DNA of 64,000 bases, taken from the NCBI GenBank assembly GCA_028713655.1, contig JAQTNW010000004.1:1-64000 (forward strand), in the 5' to 3' direction. The number at the start of each line of letters is the position of its first letter. Within the stretch, counting starts at the first letter, position 1. The notes below the pieces were generated by a model. That model was given only the letters and a program-made list of their open reading frames with translations. It was not told the origin of the DNA and ran no database searches. This document shows, piece after piece, positions 26,351 to 33,953 of this stretch. The DNA comes from Candidatus Methylacidiphilales bacterium (GTDB taxonomy: Bacteria > Verrucomicrobiota > Verrucomicrobiia > Methylacidiphilales > JAAUTS01). Both the position numbers and the translations under genes were made by a program.

Positions 26351-26438
26351 GCCGGATATTTCACATCCTTCTGAAAACTCCTGCGAAGTGTTCAGTCAAA
26401 AGGCCGGGCAAAATCAGGGGCGCGCCACATCCGGGTTA
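26348..26438 (+). repeat. 91-bp terminal-inverted-repeat element, copy D
   Basis: It starts TGAGCCGGATAT and ends ACATCCGGGTTA. Compared with the reverse complement of copy E (31290-31380, also 91 bp) it shares both ends and internal blocks TTTCACA, CTTCTGAAAAC, AAGTGT and CAGGGG with small compensating gaps. Its first three bases are the stop codon of the ExoD-like gene. Confidence 0.75.
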
Positions 26439-26532
26439 AGCGCGCGCAACGCGTCTGGTTTTGGGGCTTCGCCAAATTTCCTTGCCCCACTCATGGAGGC
26501 GGGCATACTCTTTCCCGCTATCGCATAAAAAG

Positions 26533-26616
26533 GCCGATGTGGCGGAATTGGCAGACGCGCCAGACTCAAAATCTGGTACTGGCAACAGTGTGTGGGTTCG
26601 ACCCCCTCCATCGGCA
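26533..26616 (+). tRNA. tRNA-Leu (CAA)
   Basis: The sequence begins GCCGATGTGGCGGAATTGGC, the class II tRNA start typical of leucine. The anticodon arm is CCAGA-CTCAAAA-TCTGG with anticodon CAA, followed by a long variable arm (TACTGGCAACAGTGTGT) and the T-loop GGTTCGACC. The acceptor pair is GCCGATG/CATCGGC with discriminator A. The following bases are CGCC, so the CCA end is not encoded, unlike tRNA-Gly in this window. Confidence 0.93.
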
Positions 26617-26709
26617 CGCCTTTTGAGGCGTACCCACCGCCGGCTTTTTTCTCCACCGCCCACTAACGGAGCGCTTGCCGCACCATTGGCAATCCGGTAA
26701 ATTACTTTC

Positions 26710-26868
26710 ATGAGCGAGATCCTCTTCGAGGTGCGGGAAGACGAAGCGGATGTCAACGGGCCGCAACCAGTCAAGGCTCTGCGCGTCCCCGGCTATGCGG
26801 TTGATCGGCAAAATGGCTCCCTTACCGGAACTGTCAATGTCAAGAGGCTGTTGAAAAAGGGGTGTTAG
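26710..26868 (+). pseudogene. remnant of a small HicB-like ORF cut by an IS end
   Basis: The reading frame starts MSEILFEVREDE, similar to the start of short uncharacterised proteins often grouped with HicB-type antitoxins. It then loses similarity and runs at about 26846 into GGCTGTTGAAAAAGG, which looks like the terminal repeat of an IS1182/IS5-type element; the stop is inside that element. The frame is 52 codons. The assignment of the N-terminus is from recollection of family starts and is weak. Confidence 0.35.
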
Positions 26869-27275
26869 GTTGCACATGGAATGCATCTGAAGGTTGCTCG
26901 ACTGATTTCGATAAACAGAAGGTTCAATTGCCGCGCAAAAAAGTCGGCTGACTGTTGGGCTTGATTTTGAACTGCAGTTATTGCGGCTGCAGGCATCCGC
27001 TCCAGCGCCTTGACCAAGCGCTTGATATTTTGGGCTGTGGCTGTCATCAGGCATTGTTCCAACACATTTATTTTGCCTCGCAACCGGGCGCGCCGCAATC
27101 CCATCTGTTTCTTGGCTTCTCCAAAGAGGTGTTCGATCTGCTTGCGACAACGCATGCTCAAGCGGTAAGCCTCTGTTTGCCTCTCCCGCTCCATTTGCTC
27201 AATTAGTTCTTGATGAGCGTGCCGATGAATCACCCGGTTGGAACTGCGGGTGCATTGCGCTTTAAGCGGGCATCA
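26846..27275 (-). mobile_element. truncated IS1182-type insertion sequence
   Basis: On the minus strand the frame open between the stop at 27275 and 26865 encodes about 135 residues: CPLKAQCTRSSNRVIHRHAH, then RKQIEHLFGEAKKQMGLRRA and RGKINVLEQCLMTATAQNIK. This is the C-terminal end of an IS1182-like DDE transposase, including the CPxxxxCT pair and the final vExxFGxxK helix that carries the last catalytic Glu. The catalytic Asp residues and the N-terminus are missing, so it cannot transpose by itself. The end GGCTGTTGAAAAAGG at 26846 resembles an IS terminal repeat; no matching left end was found. Confidence 0.75.
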
Positions 27276-27375
27276 TATCCAAGTGCGACACTTCCCTCTC
27301 GCTAAACGTTCAATTTTTATTCAGAATTCGGGCAACAGCCCGATGACAAGTGATAAAATTTTGAATGGCGGCAAA

Positions 27376-27585
27376 ATGTCCAAAACACAAATCATGTCCC
27401 GCCTCGTCATTTTCTTTCCCAAAATCTTGTTATTTCTGCTGATTGCTCTATCCGCAAAATATTTTTTGCTGGGTCTCAGAATCATGGGTGGTTTGCTTCT
27501 TGTGTTTCTGATTGCCATTCTCTCCGCTTGGATGTACGGTTTGACGCAGCTTCAAAATCAGACACCTTGTGTGACGTTTAGGTGA
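27376..27585 (+). CDS. possible small membrane peptide
   Basis: A 69-residue frame from ATG 27376 has two hydrophobic helices (IFFPKILLFLLIALSAKYFL and MGGLLLVFLIAILSAWMYGL). It matches no family I recognise and lies in a disturbed region beside the IS remnant. No good ribosome-binding site is visible. It may be real or a chance hydrophobic frame. Confidence 0.3.
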   Translation: MSKTQIMSRLVIFFPKILLFLLIALSAKYFLLGLRIMGGLLLVFLIAILSAWMYGLTQLQNQTPCVTFR

Positions 27586-27649
27586 ATTATCGCCCGTGGC
27601 GCGATCTGCATATTGACGCTGTCAACTGGCTTGCTTTAGTCTTTGCCTG

Positions 27650-28447
27650 ATGATTACAAGCACCAGCCAATCCCGCTGCCTTGCCGTTTTTTTCGCCCTT
27701 CTCACTTTGATTTCCTTTGTCTGGGCGAAGGATGCGACTCCGGCCCATTACGTCGTTCCGTCCGAGATCGACTTCACTAAAATTCTTCCTTCCATTGCCG
27801 CTGTCACGGATCCGCAGGCCAAGGTTGAAAAGGATTTCGAGCTTTCCGTGGTCATCGAGACGCAGAAGGAAGCTTCCGCAGCCGATGTCCAGCGCGCACG
27901 CGACGAAGCTCGCACGCCCGACCACATGCCTTCTCCGTTCTCGTTTTCGGATGTCATTGGTCCCTGGTTCAAGGCCGACAACGCGAATATCAGTCTCACT
28001 GTCGCGCTGCTCAAAAATGCCCTTGATGACGCTGAAGGTGTCATTAGACCGGCCAAGAAAAATTGGAATCGTACGCGCCCATTCCGTCAGGACCCCGCCG
28101 ATATCAAGCTTCAGACGGATGATCCCGGAGAAGTTCCCGGGCCGACCAGCGCTTCCTATCCCAGCGGCCATGCCACTGACGGCATGGTTTTTGCGCTTGT
28201 TCTTTCCGACCTTGCGCCCGAGCTCAAAGACAAGCTAATCGCCCGTGGCGTCCAGTATGGCAATGACCGCGTGATCCTCGGCGTTCATTTTCCAAGCGAC
28301 GTTGCCGCCGGGCGTGTTCTCGCTCAGGCCATTTACACAGCGCTTAAGGACAAGAAATCCTATCAAAACGATCTCGCTGCCGCGAAAGTGCAGTTCCAAA
28401 AGGAACTTCTCGTCCATGCCGGGCAATCGGGTGCGGTTTCAAAATAG
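27650..28447 (+). CDS. class A nonspecific acid phosphatase (PAP2 superfamily)
   Basis: A signal peptide (about 1-25, ending near FVWAKDA) is followed by a PAP2-type phosphatase domain. The three-part active site is visible: KNWNRTRPF (first Lys/Arg block), SYPSGHATDG (nucleophile-activating His) and GNDRVILGVHFPSDVAAG (last Arg, catalytic His and Asp). Size (265) and layout fit PhoN-like periplasmic acid phosphatases, which release phosphate from many organic monoesters. It is a single gene in a region of secreted hydrolases. One expected Ser of the SRxxxxxH motif is replaced (GNDR). Confidence 0.9.
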   Translation: MITSTSQSRCLAVFFALLTLISFVWAKDATPAHYVVPSEIDFTKILPSIAAVTDPQAKVEKDFELSVVIETQKEASAADVQRARDEARTPDHMPSPFSFSDVIGPWFKADNANISLTVALLKNALDDAEGVIRPAKKNWNRTRPFRQDPADIKLQTDDPGEVPGPTSASYPSGHATDGMVFALVLSDLAPELKDKLIARGVQYGNDRVILGVHFPSDVAAGRVLAQAIYTALKDKKSYQNDLAAAKVQFQKELLVHAGQSGAVSK

Positions 28448-28457
28448 GGCAAACGTG

Positions 28458-29471
28458 TTAGTCAGTCTTTGGGATCTCCGGAAGGTTGAACACCGCAAGC
28501 AGCGGACGGTGGTCGCTGGGCGCGTAGGTGCTGTATTCGGGAGGATCATTCTGGTTCTGCCGGTACACGCAGGACTTGGAGGTGTTCCACTCGCCGAACA
28601 AATGTTTGCTGACGACCATGTAATCGATCCGCTCGTATGATTTTTCAGGAAAATGGTAATGAGTCCACCAGTCGCCCAGCCAGTCTTTCAACCAAAGGTC
28701 GAAGCAGCGGTTGGCGGCGTCCTTTGAGCCGATGATGGTCGTGACGGCGCGGCTTCGGGATGTGTCGTTGAAATCGCCCATGACGATGAGGCGGGCCTCG
28801 GGGTCGGCGTCGAGAACCCGGTTCATGGCGCCCTTCACGATCAGGGCCTCGTTGCGGCGCACGAAGGCATCGCCTGATTCCTTCGCCTCGTCGCTGACAA
28901 TCCCCGGGTCGGCCCGTTTGGATTTAAGATGCACGAGCATGACGCGCACCTGATAGCCGGGTTTGATTTCAATGACGGAGTTGATGATGCCGCGCTCCAT
29001 TTTGTGCGGTTGCCTTGTCTTTAGTTTTGTGACGGGATCTTTGAGGGTGCTGTCGAACGTTTGATCCGTGACGGGTTCCTCGCGCAAGATGGGGAAACGC
29101 GAGAGCAATACATTTTGGATGCGGCTGTCGCCGCCTTTGCAGGTGCTGAGGTGAGGGTAGTCCAGACCCGCTTTTTTCAATTCCGACTGCACTTGTTTGA
29201 CGTAGCGGTCCTTGGGGTCCTGGAGAATTTCGCAAAGGCCGAGGATGTCGGGGTGCAGGCGTTTTAAAATCGCCATCATGGAGGCGATTTCCTTGTCGGG
29301 TTTCATGGCGATCTCCACGCGGTTGCCGTCGATGATGCGGTCGGTGACGCCAAAGTTTTCCACGTTCCAGGAGCAGATGCTGTAGGTTTCCGCGGCCTGG
29401 AGTGGGGAGGAGAGGCAGGCCAGGAAGATTCCAAATGCAGGAAGTAGAAGGCGGAGCGGAGTGGCAGGCAT
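28458..29471 (-). CDS. secreted endonuclease/exonuclease/phosphatase family protein
   Basis: This 337-residue protein has an N-terminal signal peptide (LLLPAFGIFLACLSSPLQAA) and an EEP (DNase I-like) domain. Catalytic elements are ICSWNVENFG (Asn), LGLCEILQD (metal-binding Glu), MLVHLKSKR (His), IVMGDFNDTS (Asp and Asn) and PSDHRPLLA (terminal Asp-His). The family includes nucleases and inositol-phosphate or sphingomyelin phosphatases, so the substrate is open. Tail-to-tail with the acid phosphatase (10 bp apart), it may help scavenge phosphate outside the cytoplasm. Confidence 0.88.
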   Translation of the reverse strand: MPATPLRLLLPAFGIFLACLSSPLQAAETYSICSWNVENFGVTDRIIDGNRVEIAMKPDKEIASMMAILKRLHPDILGLCEILQDPKDRYVKQVQSELKKAGLDYPHLSTCKGGDSRIQNVLLSRFPILREEPVTDQTFDSTLKDPVTKLKTRQPHKMERGIINSVIEIKPGYQVRVMLVHLKSKRADPGIVSDEAKESGDAFVRRNEALIVKGAMNRVLDADPEARLIVMGDFNDTSRSRAVTTIIGSKDAANRCFDLWLKDWLGDWWTHYHFPEKSYERIDYMVVSKHLFGEWNTSKSCVYRQNQNDPPEYSTYAPSDHRPLLAVFNLPEIPKTD

Positions 29472-29662
29472 GGAAGAATGCTAGATGAGGCGGAGCGGCT
29501 TGCCAATATAATAGAATGCGATAATCCAAAAGAAAACCCCCTTTTCTTCCCCCTTGTCAGGGGGATGGCGAAGATGGATCGCCACGGCCCAGAAAACCAC
29601 ACACCCCGAAGCGGTCGCCGCGGCGACCTTTCCGCCCCTCTTGATAGAAGGGATTGAGATCA
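29472..29662. other. repeat-rich gap between EEP and ABC transporter genes
   Basis: It contains C-rich hairpin repeat copy 2 (29533-29568), a 20-base match gatggatcgccacggcccag at 29573-29592 that recurs at 46561-46580, and a perfect 16-bp palindrome GGTCGCCGCGGCGACC at 29613-29628. No gene is seen. Confidence 0.6.
29533..29568 (+). repeat. C-rich hairpin repeat, copy 2
   Basis: It reads AAAACCCCCTTTTCTTCCCC then CTTGTCAGGGGGATGG, the same order of C-run, C-run, G-run as copies 1 and 3. It is followed by gcgaagatggatcgccacgg, part of which recurs near 46561. Confidence 0.7.
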
Positions 29663-30394
29663 CTAATACAGCGTGTAGGTCTGGAGAAAGGAGCGCAGTG
29701 CCGGGGTCTCGGCGCTCTGAAACAGGCGCGAAGCCGGGCCGGATTCGCCCACGGCGCCATCGGTCAGAAAAACAACATGATCCGCCACCCGTCTCGCAAA
29801 GGCCATGTGGTGGGTGACGAGGATAAAGTCGGTGCCTTCGGTCTTGAGTGTTTCAATCACCGCAAGGACTTCGGCCGACATTTCCGGATCAAGCGCGGAG
29901 GTGGGCTCATCAAACAAAAGCAGTTTGGGTCCGGCTCCCAGGGCCCGGGCAATGGCGACGCGCTGGCGCTGTCCTCCGGAGAGTTCAGCCGGTTTTTTGT
30001 TGGCATGATCGGCCAGGCGGAATTTTTCGAGCAAAGCAAGTGCGCGCTCGCGTGCTGCTTCCGGGCTGTAACGGTGCACTTTTTCGAGCGGAAGCATGAT
30101 ATTTTGAAGCGCAGTCAGGTGGGGGAAAAGATTATACGCCTGGAAGACGATCCCGAGGCTTTTTCGATACCGCCGCAGCTCGGGTTCCTGATGGGCCAGA
30201 CTCTGTTCGTTAAGCACGATCGAGCCGCTGTCGGGCGGGAGCAGTCCGGCGATGAGGCGCAGCAGCGTGGATTTACCGCCTCCCGAAGGCCCTATAAGCG
30301 CCAGAGACTGGCAGGACTCGCAACGGAATGTAACGCCGGAGAGTGCGCGGTGCATGCCGAAGGATTTGCGCAGGCCGCGAAGCTCAAGTTTCAT
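29663..30394 (-). CDS. polar amino-acid ABC transporter ATP-binding protein
   Basis: This 243-residue ATPase has Walker A GPSGGGKST, the signature LSGGQRQRVAIARAL, Walker B LLLFDEPTSALDPEM and the switch His in LVTHHMAFA. LFPHLTALQNIMLPL and the overall pattern match the GlnQ/HisP subfamily that drives uptake of polar amino acids. It overlaps the permease gene start-to-end by 11 bp and is translated after it. No substrate-binding protein is encoded beside the pair. Confidence 0.93.
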   Translation of the reverse strand: MKLELRGLRKSFGMHRALSGVTFRCESCQSLALIGPSGGGKSTLLRLIAGLLPPDSGSIVLNEQSLAHQEPELRRYRKSLGIVFQAYNLFPHLTALQNIMLPLEKVHRYSPEAARERALALLEKFRLADHANKKPAELSGGQRQRVAIARALGAGPKLLLFDEPTSALDPEMSAEVLAVIETLKTEGTDFILVTHHMAFARRVADHVVFLTDGAVGESGPASRLFQSAETPALRSFLQTYTLY

Positions 30395-31142
30395 AATGGA
30401 AGCTCCTTTCGAGCGAGCGCGTCCACCAAGTGACGGGAAGGGTGAGCAGCAAGTAGCCGGCTGCCAGCGGCAGGTAGGATTCGAGTGTGCTGTAGGTGAA
30501 GGAATTCACCTCCTGGGCGTTGAGCGTGAATTCGCTGATGGAGATGATGGAGAGCAGCGAGGAATCCTTGATGAGCGAAACGAATTGTCCGGCCATGGCG
30601 GGCAGGCTTTGCCGGAGCGCCTGGGGATAAATGACATAACGATAAATTTGCCAGGGAGCCAGGCCGATGGCCCGGGCGGATTCGATTTGAGAAGCGCCCA
30701 CGCTTTCGATGCCGGAGCGGATGATTTCGGAAAGATAAGCGCCGCTGAAGAAGGCGAGGATGAGCACGCCGGCGACGTAGCGGTTTTCCAGGCCCAGAGC
30801 GTCGGCTACAACGTAAAAGAGGATCAAAATTTGCACCAACAGCGGTGTGCCACGTACGACTTCGGTATAAATCAGGCTGAGATAACGGAGGGGCAGGAAG
30901 GGTTGTCGCCGGGCGAGAGCGGAGGCAAGGCCGAGAAGCAGGCTCAGGACGAGCGCGGCGGAGGAAACGGCAAGGGTGACCAGCCAGCCTTGGACGAACT
31001 TGGGCCAGTAGGGCAGGATTGCGGCCCAATTCCAGGAATGGTCGAGACGCCGGAAAGCCCAGTCGAATATCAGTATGATGGCGCCAATTGCCAGCGCAAA
31101 ACTGAAAATATGGCGCATGGTAGATTGGACTTTCGGGTTCAT
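30384..31142 (-). CDS. polar amino-acid ABC transporter permease
   Basis: This 252-residue inner-membrane protein has about five helices and the HisM/GlnP-type EAA segment SARAIGLAPWQIYRYVIYPQ with VRGTPLLVQILILFY and SGAYLSEIIRSGIESV before it. It pairs with the ATPase at 29663-30394 (11-bp overlap). The N-terminal first helix starts near residue 12. The transported amino acid is not predictable because the solute-binding protein is missing from the locus. Confidence 0.92.
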   Translation of the reverse strand: MNPKVQSTMRHIFSFALAIGAIILIFDWAFRRLDHSWNWAAILPYWPKFVQGWLVTLAVSSAALVLSLLLGLASALARRQPFLPLRYLSLIYTEVVRGTPLLVQILILFYVVADALGLENRYVAGVLILAFFSGAYLSEIIRSGIESVGASQIESARAIGLAPWQIYRYVIYPQALRQSLPAMAGQFVSLIKDSSLLSIISISEFTLNAQEVNSFTYSTLESYLPLAAGYLLLTLPVTWWTRSLERSFHYET

Positions 31143-31197
31143 CGGTTTCCTTGCTCCGTATTATTACCCATTCGCAGGTTCTATAAAACCAATATTT

Positions 31198-31286
31198 AGC
31201 CTGCATATTTCATACTCATTTCAATGGTCAACCTGCTTGCGCCGGCACATAACAGTGGAAAGATGCGTGCTGGGGATATGCAGGCT
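31198..31286 (-). repeat. 89-bp terminal-inverted-repeat element, copy B
   Basis: Ends are AGCCTGCATAT and ATATGCAGGCT (11-bp perfect inverted repeat). Its reverse complement aligns without gaps to copy A (1240-1328) at about 82% by eye. Where copy A has an A-T pair at the second arm position, copy B has G-C on both sides, so pairing is preserved. It lies 3 bp from 91-bp element copy E. Confidence 0.8.
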
Positions 31287-31289
31287 ATG

Positions 31290-31380
31290 TAACCCGGATG
31301 TCGCTGCACCCCTGTTCTTGCAACACTTTGGAGCAGGACACTTTGCCGGGTTTTCAGAAGCGTGTGAAACATCCGGGTTA
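31290..31380 (-). repeat. 91-bp terminal-inverted-repeat element, copy E
   Basis: Ends TAACCCGGATGT and ACATCCGGGTTA form a perfect 12-bp inverted repeat. Its reverse complement corresponds to copy D at 26348-26438. It sits between the ABC permease promoter region and the secreted hydrolase gene, 15 bp before that gene's first possible start. Confidence 0.8.
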
Positions 31381-31395
31381 GGCCAGTAACGCAGC

Positions 31396-32379
31396 TTGAA
31401 GGCGGTCCTGTTGTCTGTTATCTTAAAACAGTTGAACCGCTTTATTCCCAGTCTTGTATTCAGTATGGCGTGTCTGTTGTGGCAGGGCCCTTGCATGGCC
31501 GAGCAGCAGCAAGCCTGGGATTATGAGGCACCCCCGGACCGCGCCTACCAAACCGCCAAATTCCGTTGTTGGATACCGCCCGGGCTTAAGTCGCTCCGGG
31601 CGATTTTGGTGTTGCTGCCGGGCCAGAATGCAGACGGCCGACCGGCCGTGGAGGAACCGCAATGGCAGGACTTTGCCGCCAAAGAGAGTCTGGCTCTGGT
31701 CGGCGTCTTTTTTGAAGGCGATGCCGTGAGGGATTACAGCCAGGCGGAACGAGGCAGCGGCCTGACACTTATCCGGGCCATTGAAGATTTTTCTCGAAAG
31801 CCCCAGGGTCGTGATTTGCTGCTGGCCCGGATTTTTCTTCGAGGCAGCTCCAGTGGCGGGCAGTTTGCCTATAGTTTTACCCAATACCAGCCGCAACGGG
31901 TTGCCGGGTTCGCCTGTTCGAATGGGCTGTATTTCACTTCATTTCCGACAGGTGGCGGGCAGCGTGTGCCGGGTTTGTTTGCTGTGGACGGAGCGGAGAG
32001 CGATGAGCGAGTGCAAAAAAACCTGGATTTTTTCGGCAAAAATCGCGAAAGAGGCGCGCTTTGGTCCTTTGTGCGGTATGCGGAGAGCTCGGAAGGCGGC
32101 GCAGCAACTGAATTTGACCGGAAATATATATCGGCGGTTTTGACGGCGCGCCTGAATCCACTCAGTCCGCTTTCGGCCCTGGAAAATGTGACGGAGATCC
32201 TGGGCTGGGGCGGACAACTTCAAACGCGCGCGGTTTTGTCCGCGCGGCAGATTCCCCGGGGACAGGAACCGCAGCATGCCTGGTTTGTGAATGAGAAAAT
32301 TGCCCGAGATTGGGCCGTGGTTGCTGCGCCGATCCACGTCAAAGCGAAACCGCCTTCCGCACCCCGGGAGTATCAATAG
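31396..32379 (+). CDS. secreted alpha/beta-hydrolase-like protein
   Basis: This 327-residue protein has a hydrophobic N-terminal signal (FIPSLVFSMACLLWQGPCMA, cleavage likely after MAEQ) and an alpha/beta-hydrolase core. ILVLLPGQNADGR fits the oxyanion strand and IFLRGSSSGGQFAYSFT the nucleophile elbow with a Gly-Ser-Ser-Ser-Gly-Gly sequence. It resembles poly(3-hydroxybutyrate) depolymerase or feruloyl-esterase-like proteins only in fold. The acid and base residues are not clear by eye, so activity is uncertain. An internal ATG (MACLLW) is a possible alternative start. Confidence 0.65.
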   Translation: MKAVLLSVILKQLNRFIPSLVFSMACLLWQGPCMAEQQQAWDYEAPPDRAYQTAKFRCWIPPGLKSLRAILVLLPGQNADGRPAVEEPQWQDFAAKESLALVGVFFEGDAVRDYSQAERGSGLTLIRAIEDFSRKPQGRDLLLARIFLRGSSSGGQFAYSFTQYQPQRVAGFACSNGLYFTSFPTGGGQRVPGLFAVDGAESDERVQKNLDFFGKNRERGALWSFVRYAESSEGGAATEFDRKYISAVLTARLNPLSPLSALENVTEILGWGGQLQTRAVLSARQIPRGQEPQHAWFVNEKIARDWAVVAAPIHVKAKPPSAPREYQ

Positions 32380-32448
32380 GGAAATCCGTGTTTATCCGCG
32401 TCCACCTGCTCGCGACGGATGTCGGAGTCAGTGGTTCAATTGTTGAGC

Positions 32449-33699
32449 TTAAAACTCGCGGGCTTTGAGGAAGCCGGTGCTGGGAGTGACGTGTGAGTTG
32501 GGAGGCAGGATGGCGATCAATTCCTGGTTGAGATCGCAGAGGCGTATCTCATCCGCGGGAACCCAGATTTGGGGGATGGCATGCCCCAGATCCGTCGAAT
32601 CGGAAAGGGCGATTTCCTTGTACCCGGCATTGTAGCCGATGATGAGGATGCCATGTCCGGCTATCTGAGGCGACTTGGAAGTGTAGCGGGGTGAGGCGGG
32701 GAGGTGGGTTGAGCGCTGGTTGTTGCGATCCACCCACTCGCGCAACAACTGGGCGTCCAGGCACCAGAGCAGCGGAAGGCCCTGGTCGATGTATTTTTTC
32801 AGCAGCGTGAAGTTGTCAGGCTTTGATCTCTCATACACGAGGCTGTAACCCAAGGGTTCAAGCCGGCTGCTGATGCCCCGGGCAAACGGTATCCATGTGC
32901 TGCCAAACGCGGTTGTCCTGCCCTCGTCTGCCAAATCATAGACGTTGAAAGTCAGGCCGTAATGGCGCAGGTATTTTTCCCAGGCGGCAGGTACGCAGAA
33001 GCCGCGGTTGCCTTGTGAGATCGGGGGAATGCCGTCAATATAGACATCCCCTTCCCCGGTGCGTTTTACATAGCTGGCGGGGCTCATCACCGTCTGGTCC
33101 ATTTCGTGCGCTTTCTCGGACTCGGCCGTTGTGGGAGCATATTGGCCTTTTTGAATGGTCAGGATCAGGGCTTCCCTGCTGCGTTCCAAAACCAATTGAT
33201 GGCCGACCCATTGCCAGATCTCGGCTTTGCCTGCCTCAATGGGCTGGCCCAGACGCAGGATGAGCTTGCTCCGTATGGTATCCCGCTCCTTGCCCAGATT
33301 GCGGTCGAAATCGATCAAAAACGGGCCGATGACTTCTTTGGGTGAGGTGCTGGAGTAGCCCAGTTGCTGCAGCAAATCCGCTTTGTTTAAAAAGCCGAAG
33401 ACAACGCGTTGGACTGTTCCGTTGTTGCCATAGAGATCGATGGCGTAGAGTTTGGCGCCCAACACGGTTCTTTGGCCCATGAATTCCGCCCGGTATGATT
33501 CGCCTCCCGAATTTGAAACGCCCCGCAGACCGAGCCGTTCAGCGGCGCCCCTGGCAGTGTCGTCCCACAGTGACTCGTCTTTCCAGAGAGGGAGGCCGAA
33601 AGTATCGTTCAGGCCTTGGCTAAAGGCTGGTGCAACGGCCAGTATCCAGACAAGGACAGCCAAGGCTTGGCATGCTTTGAATGAATGGATGTGTCGCAT
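32449..33699 (-). CDS. secreted C39-like cysteine peptidase domain protein
   Basis: This 416-residue protein has a signal peptide (ACQALAVLVWILAVAPAFSQ), an N-terminal ~190-residue region of unknown type and a papain-like C39-type domain from about 215. The expected catalytic Gln/Cys appear in PPISQGNRGFCVPAAWEKYL, and the His in QIAGHGILIIGYN, with a following Asp in LSDSTDLG. Such secreted C39-like proteins in PVC bacteria are mostly uncharacterised and unlike bacteriocin C39 transporters. It is divergent from the Tad locus with a 254-bp gap, so a link is possible but unproven. Confidence 0.75.
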   Translation of the reverse strand: MRHIHSFKACQALAVLVWILAVAPAFSQGLNDTFGLPLWKDESLWDDTARGAAERLGLRGVSNSGGESYRAEFMGQRTVLGAKLYAIDLYGNNGTVQRVVFGFLNKADLLQQLGYSSTSPKEVIGPFLIDFDRNLGKERDTIRSKLILRLGQPIEAGKAEIWQWVGHQLVLERSREALILTIQKGQYAPTTAESEKAHEMDQTVMSPASYVKRTGEGDVYIDGIPPISQGNRGFCVPAAWEKYLRHYGLTFNVYDLADEGRTTAFGSTWIPFARGISSRLEPLGYSLVYERSKPDNFTLLKKYIDQGLPLLWCLDAQLLREWVDRNNQRSTHLPASPRYTSKSPQIAGHGILIIGYNAGYKEIALSDSTDLGHAIPQIWVPADEIRLCDLNQELIAILPPNSHVTPSTGFLKAREF

Positions 33700-33953
33700 G
33701 GATTAATCAGTCTATGGAGGCTTAAACCACAGATAACACAGATAAATACGGATGGGAAACCGTTTTTCCTTTCCCATTTTGTGTGTTTTGCGGGTAAAAC
33801 TTTGCGTCTCGGCAGCTTCTTGCGAGAAGATAAGGCAGTTGGCAGATGGATTTGCGGACGATAAATTGATCTTATTCACGAAGGCCCAAGCCCTTAGGAT
33901 ATAAACTAATTGACGTAATCCGAGGATTTTACTAATTTCTGTGTAAATTCTAT
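33700..33953. other. upstream region of the Tad locus
   Basis: This 254-bp gap separates the C39-like gene from cpaB. Near 33722 it carries cgcagat-type text (ttaaaccacagataacacag then ataaatacgg). There is no ORF with a Flp pilin processing motif. The promoter proposed for cpaB lies at its right end. Confidence 0.6.
33910..33938 (+). promoter_or_regulatory. candidate sigma-70 promoter for cpaB
   Basis: TTGACG at 33910-33915 is followed by a 17-bp spacer and TAATTT at 33933-33938. Transcription would start near 33945, only about 9 bases before the cpaB ATG at 33954, where no Shine-Dalgarno sequence is seen. That spacing suggests a leaderless or very short-leader mRNA, if the promoter is real. 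Confidence 0.4.

Noticed and set aside
26566-27150. 194-codon minus-strand frame over tRNA-Leu and the IS remnant
   Set aside because: It crosses a tRNA gene and a different frame carries the transposase motifs.
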